Origin: JANXSD01 sp043758125
GTDB taxonomy: Bacteria; Bacteroidota; Bacteroidia; AKYH767-A; OLB10
DNA length: 34,770 nucleotides
NCBI GenBank assembly: GCA_043758125.1
Contig: JAYVOC010000162.1
Location: 1 to 34,770 of the forward strand
Direction of reading: 5' to 3'
This document shows, in pieces, positions 1-7,557 of the stretch. Made by a program: the position numbers and the translations under genes. The notes below the pieces were generated by a model that worked only from the letters and a program-made list of their open reading frames with translations, was not told the DNA's origin and ran no database searches. The first letter of the stretch is position 1, and the number at the start of each line of letters is the position of its first letter.

Positions 1-119
1 GCTTTAGCCCCTACCCCTATGGCAAGGAAATCATTGCTGTATTTTGGTGCCTGAGCAAAAATGCTGAAAGGCAGTGTGGCAACGGCTGCCAGAAGAAGGA
101 ATAAGCTTTTTTTGTACAT
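1..119 (-). CDS. PorV/PorQ family outer-membrane protein, N-terminal fragment
   Basis: Only the first 39 codons lie in the window; the rest is beyond the left edge. The ATG is at 117-119 on the minus strand. The peptide begins MYKKS, followed by a hydrophobic stretch ending FSIFAQ, a typical signal peptide with cleavage after A-Q. The mature start APKYSNDFLAIGVGAKA matches the opening of PorV/PorQ-type beta-barrel proteins (commonly xxSNEFLSIGVGARALGM). Members of this family in Bacteroidota act in the type IX secretion system, for example as the shuttle or anchor for the sortase-like attachment complex. With so little sequence the subfamily (PorV, PorQ or another) cannot be decided. Confidence 0.55.
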   Translation of the reverse strand, partial: MYKKSLFLLLAAVATLPFSIFAQAPKYSNDFLAIGVGAK

Positions 120-308
120 GATTTCGGTTTGATGATTTACCTAAACGTTTTACAGACGTAAAAAGTATACATCACGATTATGCTTTTATACTTTATTAAA
201 CGATTAAAGGTTATAATTACCCAAAGTTAATTAACATTCAATCAATCTTTTGTTTAGAAGCTAGTGAATATTTTATTTTTTTACACGATTTACAAATACG
301 CAGACGAT

Positions 309-320
309 TACCTTTGCATC
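309..320 (+). promoter_or_regulatory. Bacteroidota -7 element directly before pssA, probably leaderless
   Basis: TACCTTTG at 309-316 fits the Bacteroidota -7 consensus TAnnTTTG and is followed by only four bases before the ATG at 321. Transcription would therefore begin at or next to the start codon. No good TTTG -33 element is seen at 19-21 bp; the nearest T-rich stretch is about 25 bp upstream. Confidence 0.5.
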
Positions 321-1037
321 ATGCGGCACCTCCCGAATTTCATCACGCTCCTAAATCTCCTCTGTGGATGCTTGGCCGTCATCAGCATTTTTAATGGGAA
401 TATTAACCTTTGCGGGATACTGGTGCTCACTGCTTTAGTCCTTGATTTTTTAGATGGATTTCTCGCAAGAATGATGAATGCCAATTCCGAATTAGGAAAA
501 CAACTGGATTCTTTGGCAGATATGGTCACCTTTGGGTTCGTTCCTGGAATGATACTTTATCAACTTTTTATTGATCATTATCCAATAGCTCAACACGATG
601 ATTTGCTATTTAAAATTGGAAGTATTTTAATGTTTACGGTAACCTTATTTTCCGCTCTACGATTAGCACTTTTCAATATCGATCCACGACAAGCAAGTTA
701 TTTTATTGGAGTTCCAACACCAGCAAATACGCTAATGATTTTAGCATTTCCTTTTATCGCCTTACACGATGAATTTGGGATAGCTTCTTTTCTCTTTCAA
801 CCGCTTTCGCTGATGATTATTGCAGCTATCTGCTCCTATTTGTTAGTGGCGGAAATTCCGTTAATCTCCTTAAAGATAAAATCATTGAAGTGGTCAGAAA
901 GCAAAGCGCAAATATTACTAATAATAGGTGCGGTTATTTTAGGATTTACTTTAAAATATGCTGCTAGTCCTGTCATCATTATCTATTACATTATTTTGTC
1001 ACTCATTTATCCTCCGTATAAAAAACAACTCGCATGA
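321..1037 (+). CDS. pssA: CDP-diacylglycerol--serine O-phosphatidyltransferase
   Basis: This is an integral-membrane CDP-alcohol phosphatidyltransferase that makes phosphatidylserine from CDP-diacylglycerol and serine, the precursor of phosphatidylethanolamine. The family signature DGx2ARx8Gx3Dx3D is intact, reading DGFLARMMNANSELGKQLD. Several hydrophobic segments follow, as expected for the family. I start it at the ATG at 321 (MRHLPNFITLLNLLCG, a typical PssA beginning); an upstream in-frame GTG at 264 would add 19 residues that do not resemble the family and would lie ahead of the promoter. The length, 238 residues, is normal for the short Bacteroidota type. The stop codon overlaps the start of purS (ATGA). 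PssA rather than another CDP-alcohol transferase such as PgsA is preferred from the N-terminal pattern. Confidence 0.85.
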   Translation: MRHLPNFITLLNLLCGCLAVISIFNGNINLCGILVLTALVLDFLDGFLARMMNANSELGKQLDSLADMVTFGFVPGMILYQLFIDHYPIAQHDDLLFKIGSILMFTVTLFSALRLALFNIDPRQASYFIGVPTPANTLMILAFPFIALHDEFGIASFLFQPLSLMIIAAICSYLLVAEIPLISLKIKSLKWSESKAQILLIIGAVILGFTLKYAASPVIIIYYIILSLIYPPYKKQLA

Positions 1038-1285
1038 AATTCAACGCACACATCACAGTAATGCCGCAAAAAGCTTTGTTAGATCCTCAAGGAAGAGCTG
1101 TTTCTGCAAGCATGAAAAACTTAAACCTTTCTGAAATCGATAATATTAGAATCGGAAAACATATCACACTCGAAGTTGACGCAGCAAGTAAAGAAGAAGC
1201 TCAACAAAAAGTTGATCAAGCTTGCAAACAATTATTAGCAAATCCAATTATGGAAACGTATGACTTTATGTTGTCGGAAATGTGA
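1034..1285 (+). CDS. purS: Phosphoribosylformylglycinamidine synthase subunit PurS
   Basis: PurS is the small subunit of the three-part FGAM synthase (PurL, PurQ, PurS) of purine synthesis and helps pass ammonia from PurQ to PurL. The 83-residue length is right. The pattern MPQKALLDPQGRAVSASMKNL followed by IRIGKHITLEV is the usual PurS core (K-x-x-x-D-P-x-G, then R-x-G-K). The gene overlaps the end of pssA by four bases, so the two are probably cotranslated although their pathways differ. No purL or purQ lies in the window. A long repeat region follows directly. Confidence 0.9.
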   Translation: MKFNAHITVMPQKALLDPQGRAVSASMKNLNLSEIDNIRIGKHITLEVDAASKEEAQQKVDQACKQLLANPIMETYDFMLSEM

Positions 1286-1299
1286 TATGTAAAATTTCT

Positions 1300-1622
1300 T
1301 TAACAGGATTAAAATTTCTTGAACACGATTAAAAAATGAACACGATTAAAGGATTATCAGGATTAAAAAAATTGAACAGGATTAAAATTGATTACTGGGA
1401 TTTGCAGGATTAAAAAATTGAACAGGATTTAAAAAATTGAACAGGATTTAATTTGATTACTGGGATTAGCAGGATTAAAAAAATTGAACAGGATTTAAAT
1501 TGATTACTGGGATTAACAGGATTAAAAAATTGAACAGGATTAATTTGATTACTGGGATTAGCAGGATTTAAAAAATTGAACAGGATTAAAATTGATTACT
1601 GGGATTTGCAGGATTAAAAATT
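1300..1622. repeat. Intergenic tandem repeat array, about 45-47 bp period
   Basis: The block GATTACTGGGA recurs at 1390, 1455, 1502, 1547 and 1594, giving steps of 65, 47, 45 and 47 bp. Between these blocks lie variants of TTGAACAGGATT and GCAGGATTAAAA. The 65-bp step equals one unit plus an extra sub-unit of about 18-20 bp. The left edge (about 1300-1380) holds degenerate ACAGGATT/ACACGATT pieces. There is no open reading frame of note. It lies between convergent purS and lptB. Confidence 0.85.
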
Positions 1623-1672
1623 TTATCATGCACTGTTAATTTATTTTCATTTCCACACTAGCACACTAGGAC

Positions 1673-1762
1673 AACTTGTTCCGTTGTTTAACGGAATTAG
1701 CATAACTTGTTCCGTCGTTTAACGGAATTAGCATAACTTGTCCAGTTGTTTAACGGGATTAG
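1673..1762. repeat. Three tandem 31-bp repeats, each carrying a hairpin
   Basis: Units start at 1673, 1704 and 1735, exactly 31 bp apart. Each contains a palindrome of the form TTCCGTT-GTTT-AACGGAA (7-bp stem, 4-base loop); the third copy has one stem mismatch. The array ends two bases from the lptB stop codon, so the transcript of lptB, and read-through from purS, would pass through three consecutive hairpins. A role in termination or mRNA 3' protection is possible but inferred. Confidence 0.85.
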
Positions 1763-1763
1763 T

Positions 1764-2489
1764 TTATCTCAACGAAAAATTTTGTCCTAAATAAACTTTA
1801 CGAACTTGTTCATCATCGGCGAGATCTTGTGCGCTGCCTTCTTTTAAAATTTTACCTTCAAAAAGTAAGTACGCACGATCGGTAATCTTTAATGTTTCGT
1901 GAACGTTATGATCGGTAATAAGAATACCAATATTTTTTTCTTTTAATTTAAAAACGATCGCTTGAATATCTTCTACTGCGATGGGATCAACACCTGCAAA
2001 TGGTTCATCCAACAAAATAAATTTAGGATCAACGGCTAATGCTCTTGCGATCTCTGTTCTTCGTCGCTCGCCACCCGATAACACATCACCATTACTTTTA
2101 CGAACGCGTTCCAAACTAAATTCTTCAATCAATGTTTCAAGTCTATCGCGTTGCGTTTTTTTATCCAACTTCGTCATCTCTAAAACAGCTTTAATATTAT
2201 CCTCCACTGATAATTTACGAAATACAGAGGCTTCTTGTGCAAGGTAACCGATTCCCATCTGTGCACGTTTGTACATCGGCTCATTGGTAATTTCTTTATC
2301 GTCCAAAAATATTTTTCCTTCGTTGGGTTTTACTAACCCTACAGTCATGTAAAAGGTAGTTGTTTTACCAGCTCCATTCGGACCTAACAATCCAACAATT
2401 TCACCTTGCTGCACTCGTATAGAAACATTATCCACAACAGTGCGACTTTTATAACGCTTAACTAAATTATCAGAACGAAGAATTTGCAT
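1764..2489 (-). CDS. lptB: LPS export ABC transporter ATP-binding protein LptB
   Basis: LptB is the cytoplasmic ATPase that powers LptFG to extract lipopolysaccharide and move it across the periplasm. The protein has Walker A GPNGAGKTT, signature LSGGERRR, Walker B FILLDEPF and the His switch in LITDHNVHE. The family-specific pattern GIGYLAQEASVFRKLSVEDN identifies LptB rather than a generic ABC ATPase. I start at the ATG at 2489 (MQILRSDNLVKRYKSRTVV); the longer in-frame start at 2498 is a TTG. The gene lies 39 bp downstream of the DUF5686 gene on the same strand. No other lpt gene is in the window, though kdsD at 6.4-7.3 kb serves the same envelope pathway. Confidence 0.93.
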   Translation of the reverse strand: MQILRSDNLVKRYKSRTVVDNVSIRVQQGEIVGLLGPNGAGKTTTFYMTVGLVKPNEGKIFLDDKEITNEPMYKRAQMGIGYLAQEASVFRKLSVEDNIKAVLEMTKLDKKTQRDRLETLIEEFSLERVRKSNGDVLSGGERRRTEIARALAVDPKFILLDEPFAGVDPIAVEDIQAIVFKLKEKNIGILITDHNVHETLKITDRAYLLFEGKILKEGSAQDLADDEQVRKVYLGQNFSLR

Positions 2490-2528
2490 GGTTGTCAAAG
2501 ATAAGGATTGGATACAATCAATGAATAA

Positions 2529-5003
2529 TTAAAACGTAAGTTGGAAGCTTCCTCGTATTCCGAAGTTAGTAGTGTTTTTGTGTTCGAGGTAAGCCAATCG
2601 CCACAAGAAATCGATACGAAATATTTTGAAGATATTTTCAACACCAGCTCCAACTTCCACGTAAGGCTTTTTATTTAAGGAATAAAAGACATCTTGATTG
2701 CTTAGTAATTTTAAATTATTATCATCTAATCTACCATACACAGCTTTTGCCTGTACTACTTCGCGCCATTTCAATTTTCTAAATAATGGAACTTTATCAA
2801 AAAAGAATCCATCGAAGTGATGAGTAGCATAAGCACTCACATAATAATCACTCACAAATTCAAAATAATTCATCAAGTTGAAAGCAGCATAATCATAAAA
2901 ATATGTTTCGTTACCAGGATGTAATTCAAGAAGCGGATAAGGAACTCTTCCCCATGTTTTTCCAAGCGTCACCAACCAATAGGTATAACCAAATGGATTT
3001 AACTTTAAGCGATCATCAATTTTAACTGTCAACTTTTGATAGCCAAAATCACTATCCAAAATATTTTTTAATCCAAGGGTAAAATTTAATTGCACGATTG
3101 GATAATCACTTCCCAAACTAACACGATCTATTTTTCCACTCACAAATTTTTCACGGTATGCAAATCTTGAAACTAAAGAAATTTCGGAGGTGGTGAGTGT
3201 TGATTTAGGTGTTACATCACCATCAGGAAAGTAATCAAAATTAAATTCTCCTAGGGGAACATAATGGCTGTGCGAGAAAAGTAATTTATTTGATAGACCT
3301 GGAAACCATTCAATCTCATACCAAGCTTTTTCATTTTCAATATTATTTAATTTCGTTGCAGGACTTCTTCTAAACAAGGATGAAAGAATATTATCATCTT
3401 GAAAAGCATTATCGCTTTGTCCTAATTGTTGAACATCTTTTTTATAGGATAGGCCAATAAATTGCCGGGGTTTATCATTCAATTTAAATTTAAGATTTCC
3501 TCCATATTTAAATCGTTGATCTTTTGTTCCGTATGCGAGATAACCATCGGCTAAAATTTTTGTGCTTAAGTCATCACTAGTTCTTGCTCCAATGCGAAAA
3601 CGATTGCCTTCAATTTCATTAAAACTGTAAAGGGTGTAATAAGGTCCTAATTCAATTTTACCAATATCTTTATATCCAGTAAAAAACAAAGTGATAATAT
3701 CAACATAGGTTTTAAATGCAGGAACTTTTTTGATAGTATCTACTAAATGATAAATTTCTCTTTCACGAGCCGATAAACTATCATGTCGATTCTCTCGCCA
3801 AAAAGTATCGGGTTGTTGCATGGCATCTTCTTTCACAACTATATTTTCAGCTCCCTTAAAAACTTTATCATCGATGGGTTCATTGAGCATAAACTTTCGA
3901 TAAGAAGTAGTTTTTCTGCCTATAAATCCTAATCCATCTTCACGAGCTGCAAAATCAACAACGAATTGATCTTTTGTTAACATCCAATGTTTATCATTAA
4001 CGTGATCATACTCTTGTACAATTGCCATGTCCTCCACCCAATTGATGTTTGCATCGTAGGCAACGCGCATATTAATTTTTTTTACAGCCCATGTTGTATC
4101 AGAAGCCCAAAATTCACCAGCAAAAGTAAGCTCTTGCGGACGACGTGGTTTGAATTTCAACTTATAACACCATTGATTACCGAGGTATGTTGAATCAAGT
4201 AAATAATAATGATAATATACCAATCCCAAATCAGAAATAGGACTGATAAATCCCTTACCAAAAAGTTCAATGAAATTAGAATAGATATTTACACGTTGAT
4301 ACATATCACCTAAAAACTGTGTTACAGAAGCATTCTCTAATCCAGAAACTTTACTTGCTTTAATAATCTCCTTTTTATTTTGAGGATTGTTTTTATAATA
4401 CACATCCGACATGGATTCAGATATGAAAAAAGGAAGAAAAGGTTTACTATTTGTTTCCACACTATCAATATCATCCCAAATAAACTTGAACGGCTTTAGC
4501 AGTTTTCTGTTCTTAAATTTCTCAGTGATATTGGTGAGATCAAACTCCAATTTATTATATACTTCGTACTGATAGGTCTCCAATTTATTGGGATCATTAT
4601 CATCTTTATGTTTGATAATATTTCTAACAATAATATTCGCTGGGTTTTCACCGGCATTAATTACGACTTCTTGCAATTCATATTTACTAGCTTTTAAAAC
4701 AATATTGATAACTTGTGTTTGACCTTTCTTCACACGCATCTTTACCGCGGTATAACCAATCGTAGTACAAATAATACTATCGGATGGAGAGGTGGATATA
4801 AGAACAAATTTACCATCCATATCAGTATTTACTCCAGATGTAGTTCCTTTAAATACAACTCCCGCAAAAGGGATAGGCTCATTAGTAAGTACATCAGTAA
4901 CTTTACCCGTAATGCGCGTTTCCTGTGCATTGGAAATACTAACACTAAATAAAAGAAACAGCAACAGTGATATATGCTTAAAATAGTGACACGAAAACAT
5001 CAT
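2529..5003 (-). CDS. DUF5686 outer-membrane protein with carboxypeptidase-regulatory-like domain
   Basis: The 824-residue protein has a signal peptide (hydrophobic stretch ending SVSISNAQ, about residues 10-26). A carboxypeptidase regulatory-like (CarbopepD_reg_2) domain follows at about 28-110: RITGKVTDVLTNEPIPFAGV, then GVNTDMDGKF. The remainder, about 120-824, matches the DUF5686 family, and the alternating, aromatic-rich C-terminal half ending GIRGSFQLTF looks like an outer-membrane beta-barrel closing strand. This architecture is common in Bacteroidota and resembles TonB-dependent receptors without the plug. The substrate and role are unknown. Two adjacent ATGs (5003 and 5000) are possible starts. 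Confidence 0.85.
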   Translation of the reverse strand: MMFSCHYFKHISLLLFLLFSVSISNAQETRITGKVTDVLTNEPIPFAGVVFKGTTSGVNTDMDGKFVLISTSPSDSIICTTIGYTAVKMRVKKGQTQVINIVLKASKYELQEVVINAGENPANIIVRNIIKHKDDNDPNKLETYQYEVYNKLEFDLTNITEKFKNRKLLKPFKFIWDDIDSVETNSKPFLPFFISESMSDVYYKNNPQNKKEIIKASKVSGLENASVTQFLGDMYQRVNIYSNFIELFGKGFISPISDLGLVYYHYYLLDSTYLGNQWCYKLKFKPRRPQELTFAGEFWASDTTWAVKKINMRVAYDANINWVEDMAIVQEYDHVNDKHWMLTKDQFVVDFAAREDGLGFIGRKTTSYRKFMLNEPIDDKVFKGAENIVVKEDAMQQPDTFWRENRHDSLSAREREIYHLVDTIKKVPAFKTYVDIITLFFTGYKDIGKIELGPYYTLYSFNEIEGNRFRIGARTSDDLSTKILADGYLAYGTKDQRFKYGGNLKFKLNDKPRQFIGLSYKKDVQQLGQSDNAFQDDNILSSLFRRSPATKLNNIENEKAWYEIEWFPGLSNKLLFSHSHYVPLGEFNFDYFPDGDVTPKSTLTTSEISLVSRFAYREKFVSGKIDRVSLGSDYPIVQLNFTLGLKNILDSDFGYQKLTVKIDDRLKLNPFGYTYWLVTLGKTWGRVPYPLLELHPGNETYFYDYAAFNLMNYFEFVSDYYVSAYATHHFDGFFFDKVPLFRKLKWREVVQAKAVYGRLDDNNLKLLSNQDVFYSLNKKPYVEVGAGVENIFKIFRIDFLWRLAYLEHKNTTNFGIRGSFQLTF

Positions 5004-5042
5004 ATTATTCTTAGACTTTGATTAATTAAATATACGATAAAA

Positions 5043-5381
5043 TTACTTTATAAGTTCTTCCCAATACTCTAATGCACGTCGGGTATGCGGAATAACAATT
5101 GTTCCACCAACAAGGTTAGCAATAGCAAATACTTCGAATAGTTCTTCGCTAGTCACACCTTCCTCTTTGCATTTACCTAAATGATAACGGATACAATCAT
5201 CACAACGTAATACCATCGAAGAAATTAATCCAAGCATTTCTTTCGTTTTAACAGTTAAAGATCCTTCTTGATACGTAGTTGTATCTAATGCGTAGAGCCT
5301 CTTAATATTCAAATTACCAGCATCGAGAATCTTTTTATTCATCTTCGTGCGATACTCATTAAACTCCTCTATTTGTGACAT
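5043..5381 (-). CDS. Carboxymuconolactone decarboxylase (AhpD-like) family protein
   Basis: This 112-residue protein is of the CMD/AhpD fold. It carries the redox motif as RCDDCIRYHLGKC, with CxxC and a downstream His, as in AhpD-type alkylhydroperoxidases, followed by the helix VTSEELFEVFAIANLVGG. Such proteins are usually small thiol-dependent peroxidases or electron donors, not true carboxymuconolactone decarboxylases. It is a separate gene on the minus strand between tatC and the DUF5686 gene. The exact substrate cannot be told from sequence. Confidence 0.85.
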   Translation of the reverse strand: MSQIEEFNEYRTKMNKKILDAGNLNIKRLYALDTTTYQEGSLTVKTKEMLGLISSMVLRCDDCIRYHLGKCKEEGVTSEELFEVFAIANLVGGTIVIPHTRRALEYWEELIK

Positions 5382-5462
5382 ATATTTATTTTATTCTAAA
5401 ATCAATTTTAACAATGAATATTTAGTAATGTTTTAAAGAATTAACGATTACCTATTTTTACA

Positions 5463-6287
5463 TTACAAATTAGCCTTTTTCAACTTCTGTTTATACACCA
5501 TTGCGGATACATAAATACTAATTTCATACAGCGCAAAAAGTGGAAAGGCAACTAACATCTGACTAGTAACATCTGGTGAAGGAGTAATAACTGCTGCAAG
5601 AATAAGGTTCACCACCATGGCATGTTTGCGATAAGTACGCATAAATTGTGGGGTGATAAATCCAATTTTACTTAAGAAATAAATGATCATTGGTAACTCA
5701 AATACCAATCCAGTTGACAATGACATCACCGTTACAATATTGATATACGAATCAAGGCTAATTGTATTGTGTACTTCCGCACTTACTTGATAATTTCCTA
5801 AAAAATTAATTGATAATGGTGTGATCACATAATATCCGAACAATAATCCTGAGATAAATAGCAGACTAGTAAAGAAAACTACTCCTCTTGAAATCCCTAA
5901 CTCACGATCAGATAATGCCGGCTTAATGAATCGCCATAGTTCCCAAATAAAATAGGGAAAGGCGAGAATAAATCCCGACATAAATGCAATCCACATGTGC
6001 GTAGTAAACTGTCCAGAAATATCTAAATTGATAACAGAAAAATTTATCTGATCAAAACACATATCAATGTTAAACTTTTTCGACAAATAACACAACACAC
6101 GATAAGTGGGGAAATCTTTATTCTTTGGTGCCAATATTATTCCATCAAAAATTAATTCCTTGTTTAAAAATGCAATCACAGCAAGCACACATATAGCTAT
6201 TGCTGATCGAACAAGATGCCATCTTAATGCTTCTAGATGACCAAGAAAATTCATTTCTTTATTTGGATTTTTATTACTCAATGCCAT
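5463..6287 (-). CDS. tatC: Sec-independent protein translocase TatC
   Basis: TatC is the signal-peptide receptor of the twin-arginine pathway in the inner membrane. The protein (274 residues) has the N-terminal signature MNFLGHLEALRWHLVRS, six hydrophobic segments, the conserved FIWELWRFIKPAL loop and VITPSPDVTSQ before the last helices. The first periplasmic loop (about residues 45-95, containing FPTYRVLCYLSKKFNIDMCF) is long and has two Cys residues, a feature I associate with Bacteroidota TatC. tatA/tatB is not in the window. The neighbouring kdsD gene lies 73 bp upstream on the same strand. Confidence 0.93.
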   Translation of the reverse strand: MALSNKNPNKEMNFLGHLEALRWHLVRSAIAICVLAVIAFLNKELIFDGIILAPKNKDFPTYRVLCYLSKKFNIDMCFDQINFSVINLDISGQFTTHMWIAFMSGFILAFPYFIWELWRFIKPALSDRELGISRGVVFFTSLLFISGLLFGYYVITPLSINFLGNYQVSAEVHNTISLDSYINIVTVMSLSTGLVFELPMIIYFLSKIGFITPQFMRTYRKHAMVVNLILAAVITPSPDVTSQMLVAFPLFALYEISIYVSAMVYKQKLKKANL

Positions 6288-6360
6288 ATTTAATTTAATT
6301 GTTTATCTGTTGATGATAAATCATCTTATACTATTTCACTTATAAAAATAATTTCAATCA

Positions 6361-7326
6361 TTATAAAATTCCTTCTCTAAGCAAATCATGCAAGTGCACA
6401 AAGCCTAAAAATTTATTATTATCGACTACTATCAATTGAGATATATTATATTCTTTCATCAATTGTAAAGCTTCTACTGCCATCGTATCTTTCTCTACCG
6501 TTTTGGGATTTAGTTTCATAATATCTTTTGCAATAAGCTTATCAAAATGTTGGTTCTCTTGCATCATCCTCCGCAAATCACCATCAGTAATAATTCCTAC
6601 TAAAATACCATCATCAATCACAGCTGTTGCACCTAATCTATTCGACGATATTGTAAGTATCACCTCTGTAATTTTTGTATTTAAATTTACCTCTGGCTTT
6701 TGATTATTAGCAAGTAAGTCATCAACCTTTAAGTATAACTTCTTTCCTAATGCACCACCAGGATGATAACGTGCAAAATCCTCTTTTGTAAATCCCCGAA
6801 GTTCTAACAAACATACTGCTAATGCATCACCCATCGCGAGCTGTGCTGTGGTGCTACTTGTAGGCGCTAAATTATGCGGACAAGCTTCTTTACTAACAGT
6901 AGTATCTAAAATATAATCAGCATGCTTTGCTAATTCAGATTCAACATTACCAACAATAGCAATTAAAGTATTCGCTCCTGATTTAATTAAAGGTGCTAGC
7001 ACTTTTATTTCAGGTGTATTTCCCGAATTTGAAATGAGAATCACCACATCATCACGTTGAATAATTCCAAGATCTCCATGTATCGCATCCGCAGCATGCA
7101 TAAAAACAGATGCCGTACCAGTTGAATTTAAAGTAGCAACAATTTTATTTGCAATAATCGCACTCTTTCCAATTCCACTTACAACAACTCTCCCTTTTGA
7201 TTTTAAAATTATTTTTACGGATTCTATCAAATCATTTCCTAAATGTTTGATGATTTCATTCAATGCATCGGCTTCAAGTTTTATCGTTCTTTGTGCCGAT
7301 TCAATTATTTTTTGATCTGTCGTCAT
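6361..7326 (-). CDS. kdsD: KpsF/GutQ family arabinose-5-phosphate isomerase
   Basis: The enzyme interconverts ribulose-5-phosphate and arabinose-5-phosphate, the first step towards KDO of lipopolysaccharide. An N-terminal SIS domain (about residues 35-180) shows GIGKSAIIANKIVATLNSTG, HAADAIHGDLG and SNSGNTPEI. The linker YHPGGALGKKL leads to two CBS domains (about 205-320) with VGIITDGDLRR and a C-terminal VHLHDLLREGI. The start at 7326 (MTTDQKIIESAQ) agrees with homologues; an ATG six codons upstream (7344) is also possible. Gene symbol is by family function; the sequence alone does not separate KdsD from KpsF or GutQ. Confidence 0.88.
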   Translation of the reverse strand: MTTDQKIIESAQRTIKLEADALNEIIKHLGNDLIESVKIILKSKGRVVVSGIGKSAIIANKIVATLNSTGTASVFMHAADAIHGDLGIIQRDDVVILISNSGNTPEIKVLAPLIKSGANTLIAIVGNVESELAKHADYILDTTVSKEACPHNLAPTSSTTAQLAMGDALAVCLLELRGFTKEDFARYHPGGALGKKLYLKVDDLLANNQKPEVNLNTKITEVILTISSNRLGATAVIDDGILVGIITDGDLRRMMQENQHFDKLIAKDIMKLNPKTVEKDTMAVEALQLMKEYNISQLIVVDNNKFLGFVHLHDLLREGIL

Positions 7327-7526
7327 TCTATTTATGATAAACATCTTCTTTCATTACCATCCAACAATTATTAATGATAAAAAAAACTATGTAATTAAAT
7401 TTGTATTTTAAATTATAACTTGTTATCTTCACGACAAGCAAGATATTTTGATGAATCCTCCATGAATCGCGAACAAGGATGCAAGATTTAGATTACAATT
7501 CGCGTTAACTGGAGACAAAAATAGAT

Positions 7527-7534
7527 TAAATTTG
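7527..7534 (+). promoter_or_regulatory. Possible -7 promoter element for recQ
   Basis: TAAATTTG matches TAnnTTTG and lies 24 bp before the recQ ATG. No clear TTTG is present about 19-21 bp upstream. A second identical TAAATTTG occurs at 7395-7402. Either could serve recQ; the call is weak. Confidence 0.35.
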
Positions 7535-7557
7535 TCGTCCATAAATTTCCCGTGTAC

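Noticed and set aside
264..320. Longer start for pssA
   Set aside because: The start codon would be GTG, the extra residues do not resemble PssA and the -7 element at 309-316 would lie within the coding part.
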